Shown in pieces: positions 25,831-34,253 of a DNA stretch of 64,000 nucleotides. Each line of letters starts with the position of its first letter. The first letter of the stretch is position 1. The DNA comes from Oceanospirillum beijerinckii DSM 7166 (GTDB taxonomy: Bacteria > Pseudomonadota > Gammaproteobacteria > Pseudomonadales > Halomonadaceae), in contig NZ_AULT01000011.1 of the NCBI RefSeq assembly GCF_000422425.1, forward strand, positions 1 through 64,000. Direction: 5' to 3'. The notes beneath the pieces are model-generated. The model was not told where the DNA came from. It did no database searches and saw only the letters and a list, made by a program, of their open reading frames with translations. The position numbers were made by a program, and so were the translations under genes.

Positions 25831-27558
25831 ATGACCAGAGACAGCCAGCTAAAAGTCAGTTACGGACAAGCCTTTATTGCACCGGATAAAAGTTCGGTGC
25901 GTTCCACCATGTCGGTGAAGATACCCGAAGGCTCTTCGCTGGCGGCGAAAGGAGTTGCGGCAGTGGTTGCCGACTCCACCTGGCGTAATGTGATTGCTAA
26001 GCAGGCGGCTGAAACCTGTGTACGTGGTTTTCTGGCGGATTACTATGCAACGCCGGATAACTGGGATGTGAAAACATCAGCAACCAAGGTGCTGAGTGCC
26101 TTAAACGGCTGGCTGTTCAGTCAGGGTAAAAGTGTGGCTAACGGTAACTACATCAGCTCATTCAGTGGTGTGGTGTTACGGGGGCAGTTTGGTCACCTGT
26201 TCCATATGGGCGATACCGTGGTTTATCGCCTGCGCGGTGGTGAGTTTGAGCAGCTCAACCGTGAACATACGAACTTTATGGGCGGCTATCGTTATCCCTC
26301 CCGTGCTCTGGGTTTAGATCCCAGCGTGGATATCGACTATCACCAGTTCTCCCTTAAGCAGGGGGATATTCTGTTGTTTACTACCCAAGCGGCGAAAGGC
26401 GCTTTGATGACATCGGACTATGTGCAGTTGATTCGCCAGTATGCCGGGGCGGATCTGGATCAGGCCTGTGACCAGATTCTGCAAACCGCCGTTGAGAAAG
26501 CCAGCGCTCGCGGTGTCAGTGCTTCTCATTTCTGCTTTCAGCTACTGCGTGTGGATATGCTGCCTGATGCTGCTGGGGAGTCCATTGGTGAAGCCTTTGG
26601 TGCGTTGCCTGTGCCACCGGATCTGGTGGCGGGAGATGAGCTGGACGGCTACCGTATTCTGGAAGTGCTGAACAAAAGCAATATGAGCTGTATTTACAGA
26701 GTTGAGGACAAGCACACGAATCGTGAGATGGTGCTGAAAGCACCATCGCCTCAGCTCAGTAGCCGTAAAGACTTTTTGCGTCAGTTTATTATGCAGCAGT
26801 GGGTGGTTGAGCGGGTGAATTCACCCTATGTGGCGAAGATTGTGGATGCGTCCCGGCCGAGAAATTATCTCTATTACCTGCGCGAATATGTCGATGGCCG
26901 AACGCTCAGTGAGTGGATGGCGCAAAACCCTCATGCGGAGCTGCGTCGTCTGACTGATCTTATCGAACAGATGGTGAAAGCGGTAAGGGCACTGCATCGG
27001 CGGGACATTCTGTGTCAGGGCTTGCACCCGGATAATATCCTGGTCGATAGTCAAGGCATGATCAAGCTGATCGATTTTGCCTCCTGTGCTGTGCCAGGTT
27101 CTGATGAGTTGCCGGAGCCACTGGATATTGCCCGTACGGTGGGCTTTCACGACTTTACCGCACCTGAATATCGTTTGGGTCGTGAGCCGAATGTGGGGGC
27201 TGATCAGTTTTCATTGGCGGCGATTGCTTATTGGATGCTTACCGGGCAGAAGGCCTATACCGGACAGATGGAAACCCTGCACAGTCGGGCGGACTTCTCG
27301 CGCTTGGAATATATGCCCAGCTTCCAGCATAACCCTATGATTCCTGTTTGGTTGGATGGGGCGTTAAGACGGGCGTTACAACCTAATCCCGAATTGAGAT
27401 ACCGGCGTTTGTCGGAGTTTGTCTATGACCTGAAAAAGCCTAATCCACACTATATGAAAGAAGGTTCTTTACCACTGGCGGAGCGTAACCCTTTGATTTT
27501 CTGGAAAGGGCTGTCGGGTATTCTGCTATTATTACTACTGGCCAGCCTGATGCACTAG
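25831..27558 (+). CDS. PP2C phosphatase-Ser/Thr kinase fusion with degenerate active sites in both domains
   Basis: 575 residues: PP2C-like domain (about 8-240), kinase-like domain (about 268-530) and a C-terminal transmembrane helix (about 553-573). In the PP2C part the metal-site N-E/Q-D motif is replaced by V-R-S-T-M (23-27). The A-D-G motif is A-D48-S. G-D128-T is kept. The (S/T)-D-G motif is T185-Q-A, and the final D-N motif is replaced by A-S-H. In the kinase part Lys303 and the D415-F-A motif remain, but the catalytic loop H-R-D-L-K-P-x-N reads C395-Q-G-L-H-P-D-N402, so the catalytic base Asp and the Lys are missing. The frame is long and uninterrupted. This suggests a binding or scaffold pseudoenzyme. 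A VF530 gene follows after 56 bases. Confidence 0.88.
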   Translation: MTRDSQLKVSYGQAFIAPDKSSVRSTMSVKIPEGSSLAAKGVAAVVADSTWRNVIAKQAAETCVRGFLADYYATPDNWDVKTSATKVLSALNGWLFSQGKSVANGNYISSFSGVVLRGQFGHLFHMGDTVVYRLRGGEFEQLNREHTNFMGGYRYPSRALGLDPSVDIDYHQFSLKQGDILLFTTQAAKGALMTSDYVQLIRQYAGADLDQACDQILQTAVEKASARGVSASHFCFQLLRVDMLPDAAGESIGEAFGALPVPPDLVAGDELDGYRILEVLNKSNMSCIYRVEDKHTNREMVLKAPSPQLSSRKDFLRQFIMQQWVVERVNSPYVAKIVDASRPRNYLYYLREYVDGRTLSEWMAQNPHAELRRLTDLIEQMVKAVRALHRRDILCQGLHPDNILVDSQGMIKLIDFASCAVPGSDELPEPLDIARTVGFHDFTAPEYRLGREPNVGADQFSLAAIAYWMLTGQKAYTGQMETLHSRADFSRLEYMPSFQHNPMIPVWLDGALRRALQPNPELRYRRLSEFVYDLKKPNPHYMKEGSLPLAERNPLIFWKGLSGILLLLLLASLMH

Positions 27559-27614
27559 TCGCTAGACATTTGGCCTACCGAATCAATTGATACGACACAA
27601 TATATAGAGACACT

Positions 27615-28088
27615 ATGACAGACAATACCGGTACACCCGCCAATAATAAAGATCCTCTGCACGGTGTAAAGCTAGAGCAGATTCTGACCGAGTTGGTAGA
27701 AGAACATACCTGGGCAGGTTTGGCGGAGCTGGTGCCGATTAACTGTTTTAAAAGTAACCCCAGTATTAAATCCAGCCTGAAGTTTTTACGTAAAACCCCT
27801 TGGGCACGGCAGAAGGTAGAAAGCCTGTATCTGCGTTTGAAGGGCTATTCTGCCAAGAAGCGTGCGACAAAAACCCCAAGAGCTTTAGAGGGGGAAAGAC
27901 TACAGAGTAGCGGTAGCCATCGTTCCGGGTCTTCCCTGGGAAGAGGCCGGGATGAAATGCGGGAGAGAAAAGACACCAATCGTTCTAATCGACCGGGGGC
28001 AGGGCGTACATCATCATCAGCTCAGCAGCGCGGTTCTGGCACGGTTAATCCCTGGGCTAATGCCAAACTGCCGAATAACCCGGATTAA
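27615..28088 (+). CDS. VF530 / DUF2132-type DNA-binding-like protein
   Basis: 157 residues. The N-terminal 75 residues match the VF530 (DUF2132) fold: [12 protein letters not shown], then [27 protein letters not shown]. That domain has been described structurally as DNA-binding-like. The C-terminal 80 residues are a low-complexity, basic, Ser/Gly/Arg-rich tail, disordered in appearance and possibly nucleic-acid binding. It probably shares a transcript with the preceding PP2C-kinase gene. Confidence 0.8.
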   Translation: MTDNTGTPANNKDPLHGVKLEQILTELVEEHTWAGLAELVPINCFKSNPSIKSSLKFLRKTPWARQKVESLYLRLKGYSAKKRATKTPRALEGERLQSSGSHRSGSSLGRGRDEMRERKDTNRSNRPGAGRTSSSAQQRGSGTVNPWANAKLPNNPD

Positions 28089-28183
28089 AACAGCCTGATA
28101 GCATCGTCTATTTGACTAATCACCGTCTGGCCTGTCAGATCTTCTGCTATGTTAAAAAGTAGAGATTTGAGAAGGCCAGGGCG

Positions 28184-29044
28184 ATGATAGAAACTGACAC
28201 TGATTCCACTTCATTGAAGCAGGCGCTGGCCTGTAAAAATCAGGAGCTGGTTGAGGCTCTGGATTATATCCGCCGGGCTCAGGAGCTGCTGATTGATCAG
28301 CAGAAAATCGCCGCTTTGGGGGCCTTGGTTTCTGGTGTATCCCATGAGTTGAGCACCCCTCTCGGCCTATGCCTTACCGCAGCGACTCATCTACAGGGTG
28401 AAACCCGAGCTATCAAACAGCGAGTGAAACAGCAAGCACTGTCTTCGGAGCAGCTGAACGAGTATCTGGAGCAGAATACGCTGGTAACCAGTATGTTACT
28501 GGAAAACGTGCGGCGCTCGATCAGTTTGATTAATAGCTTTAAAGATCTCGATCTGGACCACCCGGATGATAAGCCTGTTGATGTGAATTTTGATCTTTTT
28601 GTGCAGGATGTGCTGGGGCTGTGTAAGGTCAAATATAAACGTCATCATGTGCGTTATATCCGCCATATTCCTCAGAATCTACAGGTTAAAATTTATCCCG
28701 GTATTCTGGTGCAGATTATCTCTAATTTGATCGATAATTCTCATAAGCATGGTTTTGGGGTTGATGAAGATTACACGATCACATTGACTGCTTCTTTTAA
28801 AGATAAAAATCTCCATCTGAGCTATCAGGATGATGGTAAGGGGCTGGATGAACAGGCAAAAGAACATATCTTTGATGCTTTCTTTACGACCAGCCCTGAA
28901 GGTGAGAGTAAGGGGTTAGGTATGACAGCTGTGAATCATCTGGTAACCCAGAAACTGTCTGGCAGTATCACGCTGGATCTACAAAGAGATTCCGGTTTTA
29001 GTGCTGAGATCCGTATCCCTGTTGTTTTATTAAGTTGGGTGTGA
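28184..29044 (+). CDS. Soluble orphan histidine kinase
   Basis: 286 residues with no membrane segment or sensor domain. A short coiled coil (10-45) leads to the H-box with H54 in S-H-E-L-S-T-P-L-G, then a complete ATPase domain: N-box N-L-I-D-N-S-H-K-H, Y-Q-D-D-G-K-G-L, and G-L-G-M-T-A-V-N. The S-T-P-L-G form of the H-box links it to the membrane kinase at 3299. No response regulator is nearby. It lies 95 bases after the VF530 gene on the same strand, so it may be transcribed with it. Input is likely through a partner protein. Confidence 0.87.
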   Translation: MIETDTDSTSLKQALACKNQELVEALDYIRRAQELLIDQQKIAALGALVSGVSHELSTPLGLCLTAATHLQGETRAIKQRVKQQALSSEQLNEYLEQNTLVTSMLLENVRRSISLINSFKDLDLDHPDDKPVDVNFDLFVQDVLGLCKVKYKRHHVRYIRHIPQNLQVKIYPGILVQIISNLIDNSHKHGFGVDEDYTITLTASFKDKNLHLSYQDDGKGLDEQAKEHIFDAFFTTSPEGESKGLGMTAVNHLVTQKLSGSITLDLQRDSGFSAEIRIPVVLLSWV

Positions 29045-29100
29045 TGCTTTCATTTTCTTGATACCTCAAGTCCCAGGATAAAACTAAAACAGATCGACCA

Positions 29101-29553
29101 TTACTGCTTATCTGGTGCCGGAAAGGCCTTGGCAAAAGTAAAGACTTGTGCGCTAGGGCCTTGTTGACTCAACAGTTCCAGTTTGGCTTTACCCTCTTCA
29201 ATGGTCGGCTGGTGGCCTTCCGGCACCCACCATAGTGCTTGGTGAGCAGAGGTCATCTTGCTAAACCAGGCATCTCTGTCTCGAATCAGTTCGACGTGCA
29301 TAGATTTATAAACAAAGTCTTTTAGGCTTCCAACATCCTGCCAGACGCTCATATTGACCAGAATCAGCGGGTCGTCAAATACTCGAATTGCGGTCGCATC
29401 GCCTGTTTCGGATTGTAAACGCCAGACAAAACCGGGGGCTTGGTCTGCTAAGTCGTTAATCTCATCCAGGCGGGCAACAAAGCCGCTCATCTCTTCGGAG
29501 TCCATCTCTGCTACAGCACGAGCAATATTGATTTGAGCCAGTTGGTATTTCAT
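29101..29553 (-). CDS. DUF3291 domain protein
   Basis: 150 residues matching the DUF3291 family: Y-Q-L-A-Q-I-N-I-A-R near the start, A-P-G-F-V-W-R-L in the centre, V-N-M-S-V-W and W-W-V-P-E-G near the end. The family is predicted to adopt a dimeric alpha/beta-barrel fold like small monooxygenases. No biochemical role is known to me. Cytoplasmic. It is followed by convergent transcription from the histidine kinase and preceded by an AraC regulator on the same strand. Confidence 0.85.
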   Translation of the reverse strand: MKYQLAQINIARAVAEMDSEEMSGFVARLDEINDLADQAPGFVWRLQSETGDATAIRVFDDPLILVNMSVWQDVGSLKDFVYKSMHVELIRDRDAWFSKMTSAHQALWWVPEGHQPTIEEGKAKLELLSQQGPSAQVFTFAKAFPAPDKQ

Positions 29554-29694
29554 AACACTCCCTCAGTGAACCTTAGTCTTGTTTTTGACTGAGTAGAGAG
29601 TAGCGTGAATGCAGCTTGAATTATTGTCAAAAATTGACTCGGGCTGCTGGATCGTGGCTTATGCTGGTTCGGCCGGCTCTGGGAAGGCAAGCCA

Positions 29695-30636
29695 TTAATG
29701 CGAAGAGTTCACCTTTTGATATTGCCCTGGTGTCGCCGAGGTGAAATTCACAAAGGCCTTATGAAAATGGCTTTGGTCGCTAAAGCCCACGGCCAATGCA
29801 ACCTCTGCCTGACTATTACCCTGTTTAAGGAGTAGCTTTGCTTGTTCTATTCGGGCGTTATTCAGAAATGCTTTAGGCGAAATACCGGTATCCCGTTTGA
29901 ACTGGCGAATCAGGGTTTCGGTGCGGCAATCCAGCTGTTGTGCGATCTGCTCAATACTGACAGCAGCTGCCAGATCGGCTAATAGATGCCGACGGCACTG
30001 TTGGGTTAAGGCATGCTCGGGCTGTTGTTTTTGTGGCAGGCTGAAATGCCGACTGAATAGTTCAAATACCAGCTGCTCCAATCGTTGCTCAGCCTGAGTT
30101 AATTGCTGGTTCAGTAAAGCATCAACGGTATCCAGATAATTTTGAAAAAGCTCAGGGTCTTTAAGTGTCATCGAAGGGCAAAAGACCTGTTCTGAGCTTT
30201 CCAGGCTCAATGACAGGGCTCGTTCCTGAGGGCTGATCTCTGCCTGGTGGCTTTTTTCCTGCTCGTTTATCTCTTGGTTATCCTCTGAGCAACAACTCTC
30301 TTTATGACAAAAGAGGGCTGCAAGCTTAGTTTTACACCACTGGCTATCCAGATAGAGCATATAGTAACTGCGGAAGTCTCCTGCAGCAGGGTTGCAGTAA
30401 TGCACCTGCTCTGGATTGATAATCACCAGATCACCCAGCTCAGCCGTTTGAAATTTGCCCTGATAATGGACTTGAGTAGAGCCCGCCAGAATAGCACCGA
30501 TAGACAATTGTGAATGGCTATGGGGCTTATAGTGCTGACGACTGAACTCAGTGCGCCTGAGTTCCAGGTAAGGCAGTTGTGCAAAACCATAATAATCCTG
30601 ATCAAGGCCGAGACTGGACAAGGTGTTCTCCTGCAA
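29695..30636 (-). CDS. AraC-family transcriptional regulator with cupin sensor
   Basis: 313 residues. The N-terminal cupin (about 20-115) includes H-Y-K-P-H-S-H-S-Q-L-S and I-N-P-E-Q-V-H. An unusual acidic insert rich in Cys, Glu and Gln (about 115-150, C-H-K-E-S-C-C) follows. The C-terminal AraC double helix-turn-helix has V-S-I-E-Q-I-A-Q-Q-L-D-C and A-V-G-F-S-D-Q-S-H-F-H-K-A-F. The His/Cys cluster might bind metal, which is an inference only. Target unknown; the adjacent DUF3291 gene is a candidate. Confidence 0.9.
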   Translation of the reverse strand: MQENTLSSLGLDQDYYGFAQLPYLELRRTEFSRQHYKPHSHSQLSIGAILAGSTQVHYQGKFQTAELGDLVIINPEQVHYCNPAAGDFRSYYMLYLDSQWCKTKLAALFCHKESCCSEDNQEINEQEKSHQAEISPQERALSLSLESSEQVFCPSMTLKDPELFQNYLDTVDALLNQQLTQAEQRLEQLVFELFSRHFSLPQKQQPEHALTQQCRRHLLADLAAAVSIEQIAQQLDCRTETLIRQFKRDTGISPKAFLNNARIEQAKLLLKQGNSQAEVALAVGFSDQSHFHKAFVNFTSATPGQYQKVNSSH

Positions 30637-30646
30637 ACCATAGATC

Positions 30647-30709
30647 TGTGAATAAATTATCTACAGGGCGTTTGCAGAGGTAAAGAGTAATTTTTCAGCA
30701 TTATCCACA
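30647..30709. promoter_or_regulatory. DnaA-box-like cluster next to tRNA-Ser
   Basis: Contains TGTGAATAA (30647-30655, the complement of TTATTCACA), TTATCTACA (30657-30665, one mismatch) and a perfect TTATCCACA (30701-30709), upstream of the AraC gene. Confidence 0.5.
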
Positions 30710-30761
30710 CGGGGTATAGAAGGAGCAGGACTTGATAAGAAAAGAGAAATCAGGAGGCGGA

Positions 30762-30790
30762 AACAAAAACACCCGCACTAGGCGGGTGTC
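30762..30790 (-). terminator. Terminator downstream of tRNA-Ser
   Basis: Reading the minus strand, stem ACACCCGC/GCGGGTGT with a five-base loop is followed by TTTTTGTTT, beginning 11 bases after the tRNA CCA end. Confidence 0.85.
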
Positions 30791-30800
30791 TTCTAAATAG

Positions 30801-30891
30801 TGGCGGAGGGACAGGGATTTGAACCCTGGAAGGGCTATTAACCCTTGCCGGTTTTCAAGACCGGTGCTTTCAGCCGCTCAGCCATCCCTCC
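30801..30891 (-). tRNA. serT: tRNA-Ser (UGA anticodon)
   Basis: Full cloverleaf on the minus strand: acceptor GGAGGGA pairs with TCCCTCC, discriminator G, encoded CCA. The anticodon loop CTTGAAA sits on the stem ACCGG/CCGGT, the long class II variable arm GGGTTAATAGCCC is present, and the T-loop GGTTCAAATCC is standard. Length 91 nt. The long variable arm and UGA anticodon identify a serine tRNA reading UCN codons. Confidence 0.97.
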
Positions 30892-31047
30892 AGCTGGTTG
30901 CGTATACTATAGATTCGATAACTGATTGTAAAGTAAGAATTTTAATTTTTTCTGCTTTTTTACCTTCTTGAGGCCTGAGCGGTTATTTTCCCAGGATTAA
31001 GCACTCTCTTATAGCCTTGCTTGGGACTCGTTGATGGGAGAGGAGAG

Positions 31048-31106
31048 GTTATCCCCAGTTTATTCAGAGGAGAATGCACACGGTTACCCACTTTTTCTGT
31101 GGATAA
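31048..31106. repeat. 59-bp repeat with paired DnaA-like boxes, copy 1 (upstream of bluB)
   Basis: Begins GTTATCCCCAG and ends CTGTGGATAA, so two DnaA-like boxes face each other across about 40 bases. The centre contains AATGCACACGGTTAC. Copy 2 at 32303-32361 has the same length and matches at 49 of 59 positions. Confidence 0.8.
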
Positions 31107-31343
31107 AGGTATTCTGATGATTGGTTTATGCTGGTTATTTCGGTTGGTCTGGTTTTATTTTCTAGTGATAGTCTCTAATAGGGTTTTTATGACTGATGAT
31201 CATATTATGAGGCTTGTTTTGATCTGCTCAATGTATAACAAAATACTGTAGAGGAAGGGGATGAGTAGAAAAGCCAGCTGGCACGCTTTACCATATGGCG
31301 ATACGACAGAGATTAATCGTAAGTCAAGCCACAGGATACGAAA

Positions 31344-32009
31344 TTGAGCGACCAGAAAATCAATGCCTTTGCCTATAGTGATGCCGATAAGAGTGCGATT
31401 CAGCGAGTGATCAGTCAGCGGAGGGACATGCGTCATTTCACCTCCGATCCGGTTGATAAAAAAATCCTGAACAATATTTTTATGGCGGCTCATCATGCGC
31501 CCAGTGTGGGCTTGATGCAGCCCTGGCGTTTTATGCGCATTACCGATGGCGCATTAAGGCAGCAGATTGCTCAATTGGTGGAAGAGGAGCGCCAACATAC
31601 TGCTCAGCAGCTGGGTGAACGTAAAAGCCAGTTTCTTAAGCTGAAGGTTGAAGGGATCAAAGAGTGCGCGGAGTTGGTTGTCGCGGCCTTGCCTGATGGT
31701 CGGGAACAGCATGTTTTTGGTCGCAGGACTCTGCCGGAGATGGATTTGGCCTCGTTATCCTGTGCTATTCAAAATATGTGGCTGGTCGCTCGCTCGGAAG
31801 GGATTGGTATGGGCTGGGTATCTCTGTTTGATCCCGATAAACTGACTGAGCTGTTGCGTATGCCAGAAGGCAGCAAACCCATTGCGGTACTCTGTATCGG
31901 CCATGTACCGGAGTTTTATCAGCAGCCGATGCTGGTGCAGGAAAACTGGGCAGAGGCGCGACCTCTGGAAGAGTTTCTCTATGAAAATCATTGGCCGGAA
32001 GAGCTGTGA
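31344..32009 (+). CDS. bluB: 5,6-dimethylbenzimidazole synthase
   Basis: Nitroreductase-fold enzyme that fragments reduced FMN with oxygen to form 5,6-dimethylbenzimidazole, the lower ligand of cobalamin. 221 residues. Motifs are R-R-D-M-R-H-F near residues 26-32 (flavin contact), A-A-H-H-A-P-S-V-G-L-M-Q-P-W-R-F (distinguishing BluB from generic nitroreductases), and E-G-I-G-M-G-W-V-S-L-F-D. The start is a TTG with AGGA nine bases upstream; no in-frame ATG is suitable. No other cobalamin gene or B12 riboswitch is visible nearby. Flanked on both sides by copies of a 59-bp repeat. Confidence 0.9.
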   Translation: MSDQKINAFAYSDADKSAIQRVISQRRDMRHFTSDPVDKKILNNIFMAAHHAPSVGLMQPWRFMRITDGALRQQIAQLVEEERQHTAQQLGERKSQFLKLKVEGIKECAELVVAALPDGREQHVFGRRTLPEMDLASLSCAIQNMWLVARSEGIGMGWVSLFDPDKLTELLRMPEGSKPIAVLCIGHVPEFYQQPMLVQENWAEARPLEEFLYENHWPEEL

Positions 32010-32407
32010 AGCAGGAGGGGCTTTCCTGGTGCTCGTTTTGTTGGTATTTGTTTTGTTGTATTTGTTTTGTTGGTGCTCGTTAGCAGAAAGCGCCTGACGT
32101 CATACAAGCCTAGGTGTTGTATAAAAAATAAACAGATTTTGTCTTGTTTACTCAACCGTTTGGGCTTGTCAGCTATATCCCTCTATAAAAAGAGGATACC
32201 AGATCACTCGTCGGCTGCTATCCCAAGTAAATCAGCCTCTCCAGGAGTTACTGTGGGGGTGGGTTTCTCTCTGGCATCCTCCTTAATATCTACAGGCAGG
32301 AAGTTATCCCCAGCTTATTAGCTATAAAATGCACACGGTTACTCAGTTTTTCTGTGGATAATGCTTTTAGGGTTTTGTTTTTACACACATATTTTTGAGT
32401 CCCCCTT
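32010..32407. other. Intergenic region after bluB with T/G-rich repeats
   Basis: 398 bases between convergent genes. It starts with a low-complexity TTTGTTTTGTTG tract bracketed by two copies of TGGTGCTCGTT (32027-32037 and 32071-32081), and it contains copy 2 of the 59-bp element. No terminator or gene was accepted. Confidence 0.55.
32303..32361. repeat. 59-bp repeat with paired DnaA-like boxes, copy 2 (downstream of bluB)
   Basis: Same orientation and length as copy 1, differing at 10 positions, most of them in one eight-base block. The outer boxes TTATCCCCA (32304-32312) and TGTGGATAA (32353-32361) are conserved exactly. Confidence 0.8.
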
Positions 32408-33331
32408 TTAATCAACAGATAGCCCTGTGAGTTGATCTGCTAAATATTGCACAAACACTCTTAACCGTTGTGGCAGGTGACGCGTCGCGGTATAGAGCAA
32501 CCAGACATCGCCCTGATAGTTGGTAATAAACTGCCAATCCGGGAACACCTGCACGATATTACCTTCAGCCAGATCTTGCTGAGCGGTAAAGAAGGGCAGG
32601 GTGCCAATGCCAATACCTCTTTTTACGGCATCCAAACGTACCTTAGTGTGGTTGGCTGCATAGCGCCCTGTTAACTTCACATCCACTGTTTCATTGTCTT
32701 TTTGCAGCCGCCAACGGCCATCAATGGGGTTGCTGGCCAGGAAGATACAGCTGTGCCCGGTCAGTTCGCTGGGATGTTGAGGTGCGCCCTGTCGTTGCAG
32801 GTATTCTGGCGAGGCACATAGCAGGTGATCCAGACGAAATAGCTTACGACCCATCAAACCCGGTGGCGGTTCATTGGTGATACGAAGCGCCAGATCCAGC
32901 TGGTTGTCAATCAGATCCAGCGGTCTGTCATCCAGTGTCATATGCACATTCACCTTGGGATAACGGGCCAGAAATTCAGGGATCAATGGATGAATGACCG
33001 TACTGCCTACCGCTTTTGGCACTGACAGACTGATATCCCCTTCGATCTCCTGGTTTAGACTATCGCTGGTTTCCAATACCAGCTCAGAGGCTTCCACCAT
33101 CTGTTTACAGCGGGTATAGACCTCTTCACCGCTGCTGGTCAGGCGCAGTTTGCGCGTGGTTCTTTGTAGCAGACTGGTGGACAGGGCGTTTTCCAGTTTG
33201 GTAATGCTGCGGCTGACAGAAGAGGTCGAGCAGCCCAAAATCTGAGCCGCTGCGGTAAAGCTGCCTTGTTTGACCACTTCAACAAAAACAGCCATCTCAT
33301 ACATCAGGGCGTAGTGCTCATTCTTGCGCAT
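32408..33331 (-). CDS. LysR-family transcriptional regulator
   Basis: 307 residues. The N-terminal winged helix has F-T-A-A-A-Q-I-L-G-C-S-T-S-S-V-S-R-S-I-T-K-L-E, followed by the linker L-L-Q-R-T-T-R-K-L-R-L-T and a LysR effector domain from about residue 98. Most similar in layout to regulators of the CrgA/AaeR-like branch. Divergent from a LysE-type exporter with a 156-base gap, so it probably controls that gene and itself. Confidence 0.93.
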   Translation of the reverse strand: MRKNEHYALMYEMAVFVEVVKQGSFTAAAQILGCSTSSVSRSITKLENALSTSLLQRTTRKLRLTSSGEEVYTRCKQMVEASELVLETSDSLNQEIEGDISLSVPKAVGSTVIHPLIPEFLARYPKVNVHMTLDDRPLDLIDNQLDLALRITNEPPPGLMGRKLFRLDHLLCASPEYLQRQGAPQHPSELTGHSCIFLASNPIDGRWRLQKDNETVDVKLTGRYAANHTKVRLDAVKRGIGIGTLPFFTAQQDLAEGNIVQVFPDWQFITNYQGDVWLLYTATRHLPQRLRVFVQYLADQLTGLSVD

Positions 33332-33487
33332 GGTGCAACAATCCTTTCCAAAGCTGGGGTCTAATCATAGAATTGTTAATTGTATATGCTCAGTCCAGCT
33401 AAGAAACCCTTTGTTCTGCAGATCATTACTGTGCTTCGCGAAGAGATTTTTAGTTCGGTTTTAGATTCGATAAACAAGAGGTGTGTT

Positions 33488-34126
33488 ATGGATCTTTGGC
33501 AGGGCTTATTACTGATCAGTTCGATTCATCTGCTGGCTGCGGCATCGCCGGGGCCGGACTTTGTTATGGTCTCCCAGCAGACATTATCCAATGGCCGCAA
33601 AGCCGGTTTTCTGTGTAGTCTGGGCATCGCCCTGGGGCTATCGGTGCATATTCTTTATTCCAGTTTTGGTCTGGCGGCAGTGATTGCCAACTCTGCAACA
33701 GCACTATGGGTGATTAAGATTCTGGGTGGCAGTTACCTGATCTATCTGGGCATTAAAGGCTTGCTCGCCAAAGCCGCAACCATGGGCAGTGATGCAGAAA
33801 CGACTCCTACCGAAGCAGTGACAAAACACTCGGCGGCAAAAAGCATCGGTATCGGTTTTTTATGTAATGCGCTGAACCCTAAAGCACCGGTGTACTTTGT
33901 CTCTCTGTTTACCTTGGTGTTGTCGCCGGATATGCCGCTATATCAGCTGGCGGTTTACGGTATCTGGATGATGATGATTCAGCTGGGTTGGTTCTCAACG
34001 GTGGTACTGCTGCTATCCAATCCTGTGGTAAATGGTCGCTTTAAACGTGCCAGTCATTGGATCGACCGAGTGCTGGGTGGTGCCATGGTGCTGCTGGGTG
34101 TGAAGGTGATGGCTTCTCAGGGTTGA
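33488..34126 (+). CDS. LysE/RhtB-family amino acid exporter
   Basis: 212 residues and about six hydrophobic segments. The family signature A-A-S-P-G-P-D-F-V-M-V lies near residue 20 and L-N-P-K-A-P-V-Y-F near residue 137. Exports amino acids or small metabolites across the inner membrane. Start 33488 was chosen for the AGAGG site upstream; the longer frame from 33380 would add 36 polar residues overlapping the promoter region. Likely regulated by the divergent LysR gene. Confidence 0.92.
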   Translation: MDLWQGLLLISSIHLLAAASPGPDFVMVSQQTLSNGRKAGFLCSLGIALGLSVHILYSSFGLAAVIANSATALWVIKILGGSYLIYLGIKGLLAKAATMGSDAETTPTEAVTKHSAAKSIGIGFLCNALNPKAPVYFVSLFTLVLSPDMPLYQLAVYGIWMMMIQLGWFSTVVLLLSNPVVNGRFKRASHWIDRVLGGAMVLLGVKVMASQG

Positions 34127-34158
34127 TTCTTTTCAGGTGAGTACTTTCAGAGTGGTGC

Positions 34159-34186
34159 AAAGCTGATGGTAAGAACCATCAGCTTT
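34159..34186. terminator. Terminator between LysE exporter and the unknown gene
   Basis: Twelve-base arms AAAGCTGATGGT/ACCATCAGCTTT with a four-base loop between two convergent genes. Confidence 0.8.
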
Positions 34187-34253
34187 CAGCGTATCAGTTA
34201 TTACGTCACTTTGTTTGCTCTATTCTTAAAATACTATTCCCTGTACCTATCGC

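Noticed and set aside
30801-30891. tRNA-Ser as an integration site for a genomic island
   Set aside because: No integrase gene and no duplicated tRNA 3' end were seen on either side within the window.
30900-31343. Possible cobalamin riboswitch before bluB
   Set aside because: No B12-box or associated conserved stems could be found; the notable feature is the DnaA-box repeat.
32067-32321. 84-codon frame after bluB
   Set aside because: It runs through the low-complexity tract and repeat copy 2, and has no ribosome site or family features.
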